NCBI GenBank assembly: GCA_025399215.1
Contig: MU621135.1
Coordinates: 21,592-85,591, forward strand
DNA: 64,000 nt
Direction: 5' to 3'
Source: Globomyces pollinis-pini
Taxonomy: Eukaryota > Chytridiomycota > Chytridiomycetes > Rhizophydiales > Globomycetaceae
The notes below the pieces were generated by a model. That model ran no database searches. It was not told where the DNA came from and saw nothing but the letters and a program-made list of their open reading frames with translations. Both the position numbers and the translations under genes were made by a program. Below are positions 10,157 to 19,331 of the stretch, piece by piece; positions within the stretch are counted from its first letter, which is position 1, and every line of letters begins with the position of its first letter.

Positions 10157-11518
10157 ATGAAAATATCTGTATCATATGCAATTTATTTAACTAATCTTTT
10201 TGCTTTAACTGCTGGTCAAGCTAAAGCCAAAGCTGCAGCTCCTGCAGATAAAAGTGATCTTCCTAATGGATTGAGGGCTCTGAATCCGATCAGAGCAAAT
10301 GGTTTCTGTGAAGGCATAATTAATGGAAACGTCAAACCAGCAGACGGAACTCAATTCAAAACTGGTGGTGTTACATGTTCCTCACTACCACTTGGTCTTA
10401 TTCCTACCACCAATCGAATGGTGTCAACTATTATTACCCAACCTGGCGATGGTGAAACTATTGATGCATCAGTGGAAAACATTATTCAATTAGACAATGC
10501 GAACCTTGTTACCGGTTTCTTCTCTGATGCAAATGTTGAATATTATTTGGCTCCACAAACGTTCGACAATGGTGTCATTCAAGGTCATCAACACGTAACT
10601 GTACAAAAACTGCAAGGAACTCAAGTATTGGATCCAAAAGTATTTGCCTTCTTCAAAGGAATCAACGATGCTGCTACTGATGCTCAAGGTCGTCAATTAC
10701 AAGCTGTTGTGCCTCCAGGTTCCATCAAAGAAAACGGAGAATATCGTATCTGTAGTATTACTGGTGCTGCTACCCATCAACCTGTACTATCTCCTATTCA
10801 AAACAGAGGACCTCAAGATGATTGTATTCGTATTACTGTTACTGGCGCAGGTGGCCAAGGAAAGAATATCCAAGTTGCCGATGACAATGCTGAAAGCAAA
10901 AAAGTTACTGCTAAGGGCAAACAAACCGGTCGAGATGCAGCTAAAGGTGCTCAAGCGAAAGGAAACAATCCAAATAATGGAAAGAATGCTGCAAAGGCCG
11001 CTGGTAAAAATGCTGGAAAGAATGCAGGCAAAAACGCTGGAAAGAATGCAGCCAAAGATGCTGGAAAGAATGCAGGAAAGAATGCAGCCAAAGATGCCGG
11101 AAAGAATGCTGCGAAAGATGCTGGAAAGAATGCTGCCAAAGATGCTGGAAAGAATGCTGCCAAAGATGCCGGAAAAAATGCTGCGAAAGATGCCGGAAAG
11201 AATGCTGCGAAAGATGCCGGAAAGAATGGCGGTAAAAATGCTGCCAAAGATGCTGGTAAAAATGCTGCCAAAGATGCTGGAAAGAATGCCAGTAAAAATG
11301 CTGCTAAAGATGCTGGAAAGAATGCCGGTAAAAATGCTGCGAAAGATGCTGGAAAGAATGCTGCTAAAGATGCTGGAAAGAATGCTGCCAAAGATGCCGG
11401 TAAAAATGCTGCCAAAGATGCTGGAAAGAATGCTGGAAAGGATGCCGGTAAAAATGCCAAAGCAAAGAATAACAACAATCTTCAAAGAAGAAAAGCTAAG
11501 CGTAGCATCAGACGTTAA
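10157..11518 (+). CDS. Secreted fungal protein, array member 4 (longest repeat tail)
   Basis: Single exon, 453 aa. Signal peptide MKISVSYAIYLTNLFALTAG, then AKAKAAAPADK and the conserved core (about residues 35-240: four Cys, GFFSDANVEYYLAPQTFDN, GHQHVTVQKLQG, RICSITGAATHQPVL, GPQDDCIRITV). From about residue 260 to the end it is a regular Lys/Ala/Asn/Asp/Gly repeat, built from the tetrapeptides GKNA and AKDA, mostly in the order GKNAAKDA. It ends NNNNLQRRKAKRSIRR. Members 4 and 5 share the signal peptide style (MKI...LTAGQAKAK) and so look like recent duplicates. The repeat is very basic with regularly spaced Ala, so it may be helical. Antisense frames over the repeat are long only because the unit length is a multiple of three. 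Function unknown. Confidence 0.87.
   Translation: MKISVSYAIYLTNLFALTAGQAKAKAAAPADKSDLPNGLRALNPIRANGFCEGIINGNVKPADGTQFKTGGVTCSSLPLGLIPTTNRMVSTIITQPGDGETIDASVENIIQLDNANLVTGFFSDANVEYYLAPQTFDNGVIQGHQHVTVQKLQGTQVLDPKVFAFFKGINDAATDAQGRQLQAVVPPGSIKENGEYRICSITGAATHQPVLSPIQNRGPQDDCIRITVTGAGGQGKNIQVADDNAESKKVTAKGKQTGRDAAKGAQAKGNNPNNGKNAAKAAGKNAGKNAGKNAGKNAAKDAGKNAGKNAAKDAGKNAAKDAGKNAAKDAGKNAAKDAGKNAAKDAGKNAAKDAGKNGGKNAAKDAGKNAAKDAGKNASKNAAKDAGKNAGKNAAKDAGKNAAKDAGKNAAKDAGKNAAKDAGKNAGKDAGKNAKAKNNNNLQRRKAKRSIRR
10978..11455 (+). repeat. 24-bp coding minisatellite (GKNAAKDA) in member 4
   Basis: The unit is GGAAAGAATGCTGCCAAAGA plus TGCC/TGCT, 24 bases encoding GKNAAKDA, interleaved with 12-base GKNA half-units. 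Many unit borders differ only at third codon positions (GCC/GCT/GCG/GCA, AAG/AAA). That implies both expansion by slippage or unequal exchange and selection on the protein sequence. Confidence 0.8.
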
Positions 11519-11859
11519 ATTCGGTACCGTTCTTAAAAATAATAATAAAACTCAAAATTTACTGAAATCTGTCTCTGAGTTACTTTGTTCTTGCTTGATT
11601 GATCTAGTTCAAAGTCCCATGAAAGAAAGTTTCAAATGGTACACACAGTACTGACATCATAAAAATGACAAACGCCAAGATGACGAGGGCTGAGCCTACA
11701 CGTATTGGAAAATGGAATAATATTGTTCGCATTGAGTAAAACAAACAGACACACAGAACATAGTATGTTGATACGCTTTCTAAGTGGTTGATGCTCGTTG
11801 CCTAGTGATTGGTTATAGCATCAAGCGAAGAATTACTTTAATTCAGTACATCACGAAAC

Positions 11860-11884
11860 ATTGCAGCCCTATTTGGGCTGCAAT
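11860..11884. promoter_or_regulatory. Perfect 10-bp inverted repeat upstream of member 5
   Basis: ATTGCAGCCC (11860-11869) and GGGCTGCAAT (11875-11884) are exact reverse complements separated by five bases. It lies about 80-100 bases before the ATG of member 5, the same place as the AGCC-GGCT palindrome of member 4. It could be a binding site for a dimeric regulator (inference). The rest of 11519-11961 shows no gene. Confidence 0.55.
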
Positions 11885-11961
11885 CACGTAAACAGTAGCC
11901 AACTCAATAGAATACTTAAGCAACAGAAATCCGTTTCTCAGTTTGATAATTAATTATTAAA

Positions 11962-13224
11962 ATGAAAATCACAATAGCATTTACTGTATACTTATCATCA
12001 CTTTTGGCTTTAACTGCTGGTCAAGCTAAAGCCAAAGGTAAAGCTAAAGCTGCTGCTGCTGCAGACAAGAGTGCACTTCCTAATGGATTGAAGGCACTGA
12101 ATCCTATCAGACCAAATGGTTTCTGTCAAGGACGAATCAATGGACAAACCAAACCAGCCGACGGAACTCAATTCAAAACTGGTGGTGTTACCTGTTCCTC
12201 ACTACCACTTGGTCTTATTCCTGCTACTAATCGAATGGTGTCAACTATTATTACCAACCCAAATGATGGTGACACAATTAATGCTGCTGAAGAAAATATT
12301 ATTCAGTTGGACAACGTTAACCTTGTTACCGGTTTTTTCTCTGATGCAAACACAGAGTATTACTTAGCCCCTCAAACTTTCGATAATGGTGTCATTCAAG
12401 GTCATCAACACGTAACTGTACAAAAACTGCAAGGAACTCAAGTATTGGATCCGAAAGTATTTGCCTTCTTCAAAGGAATCAACGATGCTGCTACTGATGC
12501 TCAAGGTCGTCAATTACAAGCTGTGATGCCTCCAGGTTCCATCAAAGAAAATGGAGAATATCGTATCTGTAGTATNNNNNNNNNNNNNNNNNNNNNNNNN
12601 NNNNNNNNNNNNNNNNNNNNNNNNNNNNNNNNNNNNNNNNNNNNNNNNNNNNNNNNNNNNNNNNNNNNNNNNNNNATCCAAGTTGCCGATGACAATGCTG
12701 AGAACAACAAAGTCACTGCCAAGGGTAAAAATACAGGACGAAATGCAGCTAAAGGTGCCCGAGCTAAAGGAAACAATCCTAATGATGCAAAGAATGCTGC
12801 AAAAGCTAAGAACGCAAAGAATGCTGCAAAAGCTAAGAATGCGAAGAATGCAAAGAACGCAAAGAATGCAGCAAAGGCAAAGAATGCGAAGAATGCAAAG
12901 AACGCAAAGGATGCTGCAAAGGCTAAGAACGCAAAGAATGCTGCAAAGGCTAAGAACGCAAAGAATGCTGCAAAGGCTAAGAACGCAAAGAATGCTGCAA
13001 AGGCTAAGAATGCAAAGAATGCTGCAAAGGCTAAGAACGCAAAAGCAAATAATGCCCAAGCAGCGAAACGAAACGCTGGAAAGGCTGGCAAAGCGAACGC
13101 TGGAAAGGCTGGAAAAGCAAACGCTGGAAAGGCTGGAAAAGCCAAAGTTGGTAAAGCTAAAGTTGGTAAAGCCGGAAAGGCAGGTAAAGCAGGAAGAGGT
13201 GGAAGAGCCAAAGGGGGTCGTTAA
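11962..13224 (+). CDS. Secreted fungal protein, array member 5 (interrupted by an assembly gap)
   Basis: Single exon, 420 codons as assembled, including 100 Ns at 12576-12675. Signal peptide MKITIAFTVYLSSLLALTAG. The core is almost the same as members 3 and 4 up to ENGEYRICSI, where the gap begins, and resumes at IQVADDN. In members 3 and 4 the equivalent segment is 109 bases; 109 and 100 leave the same remainder on division by three, so the frame survives the placeholder by chance. The missing part should encode the THQPVL...DDCIRITV segment with the fourth Cys. The tail is about 170 residues: KAKNAKNAA-type repeats, then GKAGKANA repeats and a KVGKAKVGKAGKAG...RGGRAKGGR end. Function unknown. 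Confidence 0.82.
   Translation: MKITIAFTVYLSSLLALTAGQAKAKGKAKAAAAADKSALPNGLKALNPIRPNGFCQGRINGQTKPADGTQFKTGGVTCSSLPLGLIPATNRMVSTIITNPNDGDTINAAEENIIQLDNVNLVTGFFSDANTEYYLAPQTFDNGVIQGHQHVTVQKLQGTQVLDPKVFAFFKGINDAATDAQGRQLQAVMPPGSIKENGEYRICSXXXXXXXXXXXXXXXXXXXXXXXXXXXXXXXXXXIQVADDNAENNKVTAKGKNTGRNAAKGARAKGNNPNDAKNAAKAKNAKNAAKAKNAKNAKNAKNAAKAKNAKNAKNAKDAAKAKNAKNAAKAKNAKNAAKAKNAKNAAKAKNAKNAAKAKNAKANNAQAAKRNAGKAGKANAGKAGKANAGKAGKAKVGKAKVGKAGKAGKAGRGGRAKGGR
12576..12675. other. Assembly gap of exactly 100 N
   Basis: A run of 100 unknown bases inside member 5. The round length suggests a fixed placeholder rather than a measured gap. It falls in the stretch where members 3, 4 and 5 are most alike, a likely place for an assembler to break. 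Confidence 0.95.
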
Positions 13225-13860
13225 GTGGTTGTTAGTAGTATATTTTTACCAAATAAATTATGTTTGTAAAGAATGTTTAGTATCTTAGTTGTTTTTCTTT
13301 CATCCAAATCAAGAATTAAGCCTTAGACTTTGAATAACCTAACTCACTAGATTATTACCTAACATTTTCCCTCATCATTGTAATCAAGAGTCCTGATTCA
13401 AGACTCTTTTCTGTTCTTTTGAATCCTACATAGAGAGTGATAGACAGATTAGTTATTACTAAAAATTGGCACGCAAGTTAAGGATTGTAACAGCAGCATG
13501 TTTGTAGTATGTATTCCATTGAGGTATCATTAGGGCTACAACATCGAATTGACATCATAGGTGTGTGATTTCCAGGTCCCTATGACAAATACTGTTTCGT
13601 TTAAAAACATTGATTATGGAACCAAAGCACCATCATTGAACGCGAATTTGAATGATTGAAGAAGTAATTATTCAATACACACCATCCATCATTGCAGCAT
13701 CAGTTTAACCTGCTAATCTTATTAGTATCAACGTCTGTTTGAAGCCCACAAGTGTCATAATTTGGCTTCAACCAGACGCCTTATTGAAGTTTGTTAAAGC
13801 CCAACAGGCTCCAAACAACATATAAACAAATTCTGTCAGTACTTATCTTTCATTCTTAAC
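13225..13860 (+). promoter_or_regulatory. Spacer and promoter of array member 6
   Basis: 636 bases. Near the 3' end are a 15-bp inverted repeat with one mismatch (13732-13746 and 13764-13778, CGTCTGTTTGAAGCC against GGCTTCAACCAGACG), the element AGCCCAACAGGCT (13798-13810), and TATAAAC (13821-13827) about 35-40 bases before the ATG. The remainder shows no gene. Confidence 0.55.
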
Positions 13861-14496
13861 ATGTTCTTCAAAGTCACTCTTTATATACTCTCCATCGGTT
13901 CAATTGCTGGTCAATTAACTGGATTGAACAACATTGCTGTCACTAAACAAAATGCTTTCTGTGCTGCCTCTGGAGCTGGTGAAGCTACTGGTCAACAACA
14001 AGCTAATGGTGGACAAATGTGTTCCAGTACTGTACAAGGTGTTATTCCAGATGTAAACAATATGGTATCTACCATGATTCAAGAACCTGCTTCTGGTGCT
14101 ACTTTAAATGGTGCTCAAGGTTTCCAAGTCAAATTCTCTTCCATCAATTTGAACAGTGGATTTGGTTTAAATGCTCAAAATCAATTCTTATTAGCTCCTC
14201 AAACTATTGGAGCAAATGGAAAGATTGAAGGTTTACAACAATTAGTCATTCAAAAAATCAATAATCCAAATGCTGCTCCAGCCGCTGCTCAAGTCTCCTT
14301 TTTCCAAGCTGTTAATCAAAAATCCAATAACAATGGTGTGGGTAACTTTAACGTGAATGTCCCTGCAGGTGCTGTTAAAACAAAAGGTCTTCATCGTATC
14401 TGTACTATGGCTGCTGCTGCTGCCATGCAACCTGTGGTTATGCCTATTGCTCAACGTGGTGCTCAAGATGATTGTATCAGAGTCAACATAAATTAA
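13861..14496 (+). CDS. Secreted fungal protein, array member 6 (no tail)
   Basis: Single exon, 211 aa. Signal peptide MFFKVTLYILSIGSIAG. The core matches member 1 more than members 2-5: NAFCAASGAGEATGQQ, NGGQMCSS, QGVIPDVNNMVST, SSINLNSGFG, FLLAPQTIGANGKIEG, QQLVIQ, VSFFQAVNQ, VPAGAVKTKGLHRICTMA, IAQRGAQDDCIRV. All four Cys are kept. It stops right after the core, with no basic tail. The Gly-His of GHQHV is replaced (GLQQLVIQ), so the His residues are not essential to the family fold. Function unknown. Confidence 0.85.
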   Translation: MFFKVTLYILSIGSIAGQLTGLNNIAVTKQNAFCAASGAGEATGQQQANGGQMCSSTVQGVIPDVNNMVSTMIQEPASGATLNGAQGFQVKFSSINLNSGFGLNAQNQFLLAPQTIGANGKIEGLQQLVIQKINNPNAAPAAAQVSFFQAVNQKSNNNGVGNFNVNVPAGAVKTKGLHRICTMAAAAAMQPVVMPIAQRGAQDDCIRVNIN

Positions 14497-14653
14497 TCAT
14501 ATTTGGTTGTAAATAAATATCGTTATAAGTTATATCTATTTTAATCTAGTTATTTCATTTGTTAGTAACTCAATCATGGTTTTTCTATTTGATGTTGAAT
14601 TTGTTGATTTATTATATATATTTCCAACTGATTTATAATAGAAAAGTAGCATA

Positions 14654-17609
14654 TTAAGCTTTAAGTTTACGAATAACTCGTTCAGTATTAGACCGTCCAT
14701 TCATATGAATAAATCCTTCATCCATCAAATCCTTCAATAACGAATTAAACTCGTTTTCACTCAACAGTTCATCCGATTGGTTATTGAACGTCCGGTACAA
14801 TTCCGTCCATCGAATAGTAGTCTTATCAAATTCATGGATAACAGCTCGAATAGCTTTACGTTTATGTTCATGTACAGTACGACCCCAAGATGAAATCCCG
14901 GTGGTAACCAAGTCAAGATCAATACGTCCTGTACGTGGATCAACAGCAGCAGCTTGAAGAGCAGCCAATACTAATCTAAACCATCAATAAATCGAAATTA
15001 CCGATTGGCTTCTTCGACATCTTGACGTTCTACCGTAGGTGATAACCGCATCTTGGCATGAGCTTCGGCCAATCGAATCATACTCTCCAACTGTCGAGTC
15101 GTAAATGTAATCACATTCGCTCCACCAACTATCCCTGATTTCCTCATGGATACATAAAAATTAACCAAACATTGTCCAGCTTCTTCGGATATCACTGGTT
15201 GTATTTTCTTTGCATAATTCAAATATTGTGTAAACTTTTCAATGGGCAAGTAATCAGCAGCAGAAATGATGGGTTGATCGGTTAGATATAATGATACCAA
15301 ATGTTGTGCTAATCTTCGATCATCCCGTTCATTTGGTTTATCCAAAATAAGATACAATAAATCAAATCGAGACATTAAAGGTGGTGGTAAATTCACATTT
15401 TCAGGTACAGATAAATTCACATCGAATTTAGAGTTGATTGGATTGGCACATGCCAAAATAGAGGTTCGAGCATTTAATGTAGTAATAATCCCAGCTTTGG
15501 CAACCGAGATTGTTTGTTGTTCCTATCCAATTACCAAATTACGGGTTACCATCACTTCATGTAATACGGATCGTGTAAAATCAGACATTTTATCAAATTC
15601 ATCAATACAACAGATACCTCCATCAGACAATACTAACGCACCACTACCAATTAAGAATATCACGGTGGATACCTTTCCAAAACAAGCTGTCTGGTATCTG
15701 GATCTCTGGTGACATAAGCAGTTAATCCAACCGCAGATGAACCTTTTCCAGATGTATAAACTCCACGTGGTGCCAATTTATGAACATACTAAATTGAAAT
15801 AAATCAAATGATGGAATTACTTGTAATAATTGAGATTTGGAAACACCAGGATCACCAACCAATAAGATATTTAAATCTCCTCTACCATCATCAACATATT
15901 GACTGTTTACCTTATTCTTGGAGTTCCAGGTTTATCTGCTGCAAATTTATGTGATCCACCAAACAATTGTAGTAAGATTCCTTTTTTCACATCTTCTAAT
16001 CCATAAATAGAAGGAGCTGTAAAAAAAAATCAATAAATAAAAAAATTGAATTACCAATGGAACGGGAGAGGAAATCATAAATGTCAGGTCTTTGACTCAA
16101 ACTTTTCAATTCATCTTCATCTTCAACAACATTAGTTTGAATCTGATCCGTTTCATCAAACCTACATCACATCAATCAAAAAAAAATCGATAAAAACAAC
16201 ATACTCGACATGATATTCATTTTGATTGACAATACTACTATCAACCGCAATTCGTTTTTTGCTTGATTTCTTGATATGTACAACATCAATATATGTTTTG
16301 AATAATGATTTGATGTTTCGTTGACGAGGATTGACTCTGACGGAAATGGCTCGGAAAATACCAGTGATTTCAACTCTATTTGATTTAATTGTAGGGAAAG
16401 GTACCGATCACCCGGTTTGGCAACATCTACCAAATCATCATAACTGCAGAGTGAAACTGTATATGGAGTTTGACCATCAGGGGTTTCATCTGAAAAATTA
16501 ACACCATCAAGAATATTGTGATATCAGAAATAAATATAAAAATGATAGGAATTGTATGATTATAACATACCAGGAGTTTCTTGTAATCTACAGATTTGTT
16601 TATCAGAGAATAGACAACGATTATGAATGAGCATCATGGTGTTTTTAGATTGACAATCATTCGAAGGACAAACAGTAGGTTCAGCAATCCGACCACGATC
16701 ATTCTCAGTCTCCACCGTAAAATCACAAGCAGAACATCTAAAAAAAGCTACAAAACTAAGTACACCATTCATCAATACCTATACAATCATGACCAGATTG
16801 GTGACATACCTTGTTTCAGATCGGGGATGATTGGAGAAGCACGAATCATCAATCCCTTGATGGTAACCAATTGATCAATATCGGAAGGATTGAGTTCTCG
16901 TAAATTAACAACGGTTGGAAGGTTGAATGGTCGAACTTTTAATGACATTCCTTCTGGTAACGCACCTTCAAACCTTTCTTGGAAAATATCAGTCAAAACA
17001 TGATCCAGTAAAGGAATGATTTCTTGTGGATATCGAATCAATTGAAAATACAATTTTTGTGATGGTTCATAACTTTTAATCTTTGAACAATCTAAATTCA
17101 AATTATAAATTTGATTTTGATGCAACTAAGACGTTAAGGTTGATATATCATACATAAGTCAATAGATTGAGATAAAAAGGAGTGTCATCGATATTCATGG
17201 ACTGATCCAGAGGATCGACATAGTTTAAGATAAAGGATCTAAACAAAGCCATCGAGTCCTGGATATTGACGGTTGTTCCCCAGATCACCGGAGGAGGGTT
17301 TGAATTATCTGGAGCAGATGATAGATCATTTCGCGTTTGAGTACCATTCACTTGAGAAGATAACTCAGAAGCCAAATAGTGTTGTAGTGCAGCAGTAGGT
17401 TGAATATCTCCTCTGATATTTCTAACATGTCTTGGTGAATTGATAGAAGCTACTGAAAGAGGCCCAGCATCACTTGTCAAGTAGTTACGGGAAGAAGGAT
17501 TCAAGGGCTGATCGGTAGCATTATTTTGAGTATTATTTGAATTCTGGTTTGAGTTAGTTGGTCCAAAGGAAGAAGCAGTTCTTTGAGTGGGTGAAGAGGA
17601 ATGCGACAT
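14654..17609 (-). CDS. MCM4: MCM4, replicative helicase subunit
   Basis: Subunit of the hexameric MCM2-7 helicase that unwinds DNA at replication forks in the nucleus (family knowledge). Twelve exons: 17154-17609, 16810-17125, 16571-16747, 16405-16489, 16205-16375, 16055-16161, 15911-16016, 15821-15881, 15673-15788, 15550-15643, 15002-15522, 14654-14975; 843 aa. MCM4 signatures: [54 protein letters not shown], a zinc finger (CSAC...C...C), [19 protein letters not shown] and [20 protein letters not shown]. The AAA+ core has Walker [12 protein letters not shown], Walker [11 protein letters not shown] and arginine finger SRFD. The N-terminus is a Ser/Asn-rich tail, as in other MCM4 proteins. The ATG at 17609 is chosen because the family tail starts there. 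Introns are 26-43 nt apart from 16490-16570 (81 nt) and the compound one at 16748-16809. Confidence 0.95.
16748..16809 (-). other. Compound intron in MCM4: two 31-nt GT...AG units back to back
   Basis: Restoring [14 protein letters not shown] requires removal of 62 bases. They divide exactly into two units of 31 bases (16779-16809 and 16748-16778 in transcript order), each beginning GTAT and ending TAG (ATTGTATAG, then TTTTGTAG), with no exon base between them. Confidence 0.7.
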
Positions 17610-17929
17610 GAAAAGAAATCTGGGACAGGAACCAGACAAAAGAATTGACACTCGGACAATGTTTGACGGAGAATTAAAGACATCAATATAAGTCTCTGTA
17701 CTGATTCTTTTTGCTCCATGGTATCTTGAATAACTCTATGTCATTTCAGTCACTGTGATGGATTTAGTATAGGAATCAATTCTCAAATCATTCATCGTAT
17801 CATTGATCGTATCATTCTCTGATATTTTTATTTCTAAAGCAACACAATTGACTATAAAAATTCTTTGCTTTGTATTCAAAAAGTAAAGAAGTGAAATCGC
17901 GACATTGTTTCTTTGTCTCCAATTCACAA
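17610..17929. promoter_or_regulatory. Bidirectional promoter region of MCM4 and STPG gene
   Basis: 320 bases between divergent starts. No gene seen. The minus-strand frames here are AT-rich open stretches without domains. Confidence 0.4.
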
Positions 17930-19173
17930 ATGTCACTTACAAAAGATACGATAGGAGATTATGCTAAATTACCAAAAGGAGGTCGTAAACATCTCAAACT
18001 GTACATGCATCCTCCTTCAATTCCAACCCGATTTCAAACAATTCATTATGATGATTCAGAAAAAAATGCATTTCATTCTACTACTCCAAGATTTATTCAA
18101 AATCATTCTGAAATTCCTGGACCTGGATATTATGCTAAATCAGCTGAAACGATAAATCATTCCCATTCTGTTAAAGGATATGGAGTTGGTTTCGCGTCTC
18201 AAGTAATATAATATCAATTTTAAAATAGAATTAGCTTCGAAGATTTGTTAAACCACCTACTGATTTAGAAACTGAAATTGTTGTTGCACCCAACAAGTAT
18301 CATCCAAAATTACCATGTTATTCAGATTCTATTCAAAATTCATTATCATGTTCATTTAGAAAACCATCGAATCCAAATCATCAAAATCGAAATATCAATA
18401 TTTACGTACGAACTAGGAAAGGGTTAAAACCTACTCCAGGTATAGTTTTTATCTAACAATTAGGACCTGGAGATTATAAAAATATAAAAGAATTTGAAAA
18501 ATCTAATGGTGCTCAATCAGTATTTAAAAGTAAAACTAGTAGAACGAAATTTGATTCTGATGGATCACATCATGCACCACCACCAGGTTTATATTTGGTT
18601 GAAGAAGCTGCAAAGGCTATTCAACCTCAAGTTTATGGAGCTATTTCTTCATTCAAAGCATCTTCTCGATCACATCATCAAAAATTGTATTCTTTATGAT
18701 ATTCATACTTTAGAATGAAAGGACCTGGACCAGGATCTTATAATACTGTTCAAGATTCAAAGAAAGTCAAATCCAATTTGTAATTGATGACTACTGAACT
18801 TTAGAAAGAAACCATTAAAGTTTGGTAGTTTAGCGGAAATACCAGATACACCAAAAGAACCATCATCCAATCAAACGGCCATTCCTGGATCTGGAGCTAC
18901 ACCGATTGCCTTCCCATCACCAGGATGTTATGTAATCCATTCAAATCCATAATAATAGAATCTTGCACGAGGATCTGATGCCATTCACAAGACTATTCCA
19001 GCTTTGAATAGTATCTTTCAAAGTAAAACAACACGATTCCAATATAATGAAACTAAAAGTGCACCAGGTAATCTTGTAATATTTTAATTCAAGGTCCTGG
19101 ACATTATCATCCTTTCACTAATGATGGATCAAGATCTTTTCATCTCAATTTGAGTCAGAATTGGTCTAATTGA
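17930..19173 (+). CDS. STPG/SHIPPO-repeat flagellar protein
   Basis: Seven exons: 17930-18202, 18235-18439, 18464-18686, 18714-18779, 18805-18931, 18959-19067, 19094-19173; 360 aa. Introns are 32, 24, 27, 25, 27 and 26 nt. The protein is a string of Pro-Gly-Pro-Gly-Tyr modules about 45-60 residues apart: EIPGPGYYAK, TPGPGDYKNI, APPPGLYLVEE, KGPGPGSYNTV, FPSPGCYN, APGPGHYHPF, each followed by a Ser/Thr-rich stretch with a basic F..K motif (for example SVFKSKTSRTKF). This is the STPG/SHIPPO pattern known from sperm and ciliary proteins that bind axonemal microtubules. The repeat family is clear; which member (STPG1/MAPO2-like) is less certain. Together with IFT139 at 26686-31266 it points to a flagellated zoospore. 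Confidence 0.8.
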
Positions 19174-19331
19174 TCATGACTTTTTTTTCCAATAAATGTT
19201 TGTATTCCATTGTAATAATTCAAAACTTCAACAGTCATCAAAGTTCAGTACTATATTAAAATCAATTGAATCTTTACACAGCATAGGTTTAATATCAAAG
19301 TTTCCATATTTTAGGTATTTCATTACAAAAA

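Noticed and set aside
10787..11485. Long antisense open frames over the repeat tails of array members 4 and 5 (also 10951-11478, 12510-13211)
   Set aside because: They exist because the repeat unit is a multiple of three and low in stops; the translations are monotonous Phe/Ala/Ser or Ile/Leu strings with no signal of selection.
16490..16570. 81-nt MCM4 intron as another compound intron
   Set aside because: It contains no internal AG|GT that would give two complete units, so it is treated as one ordinary longer intron.
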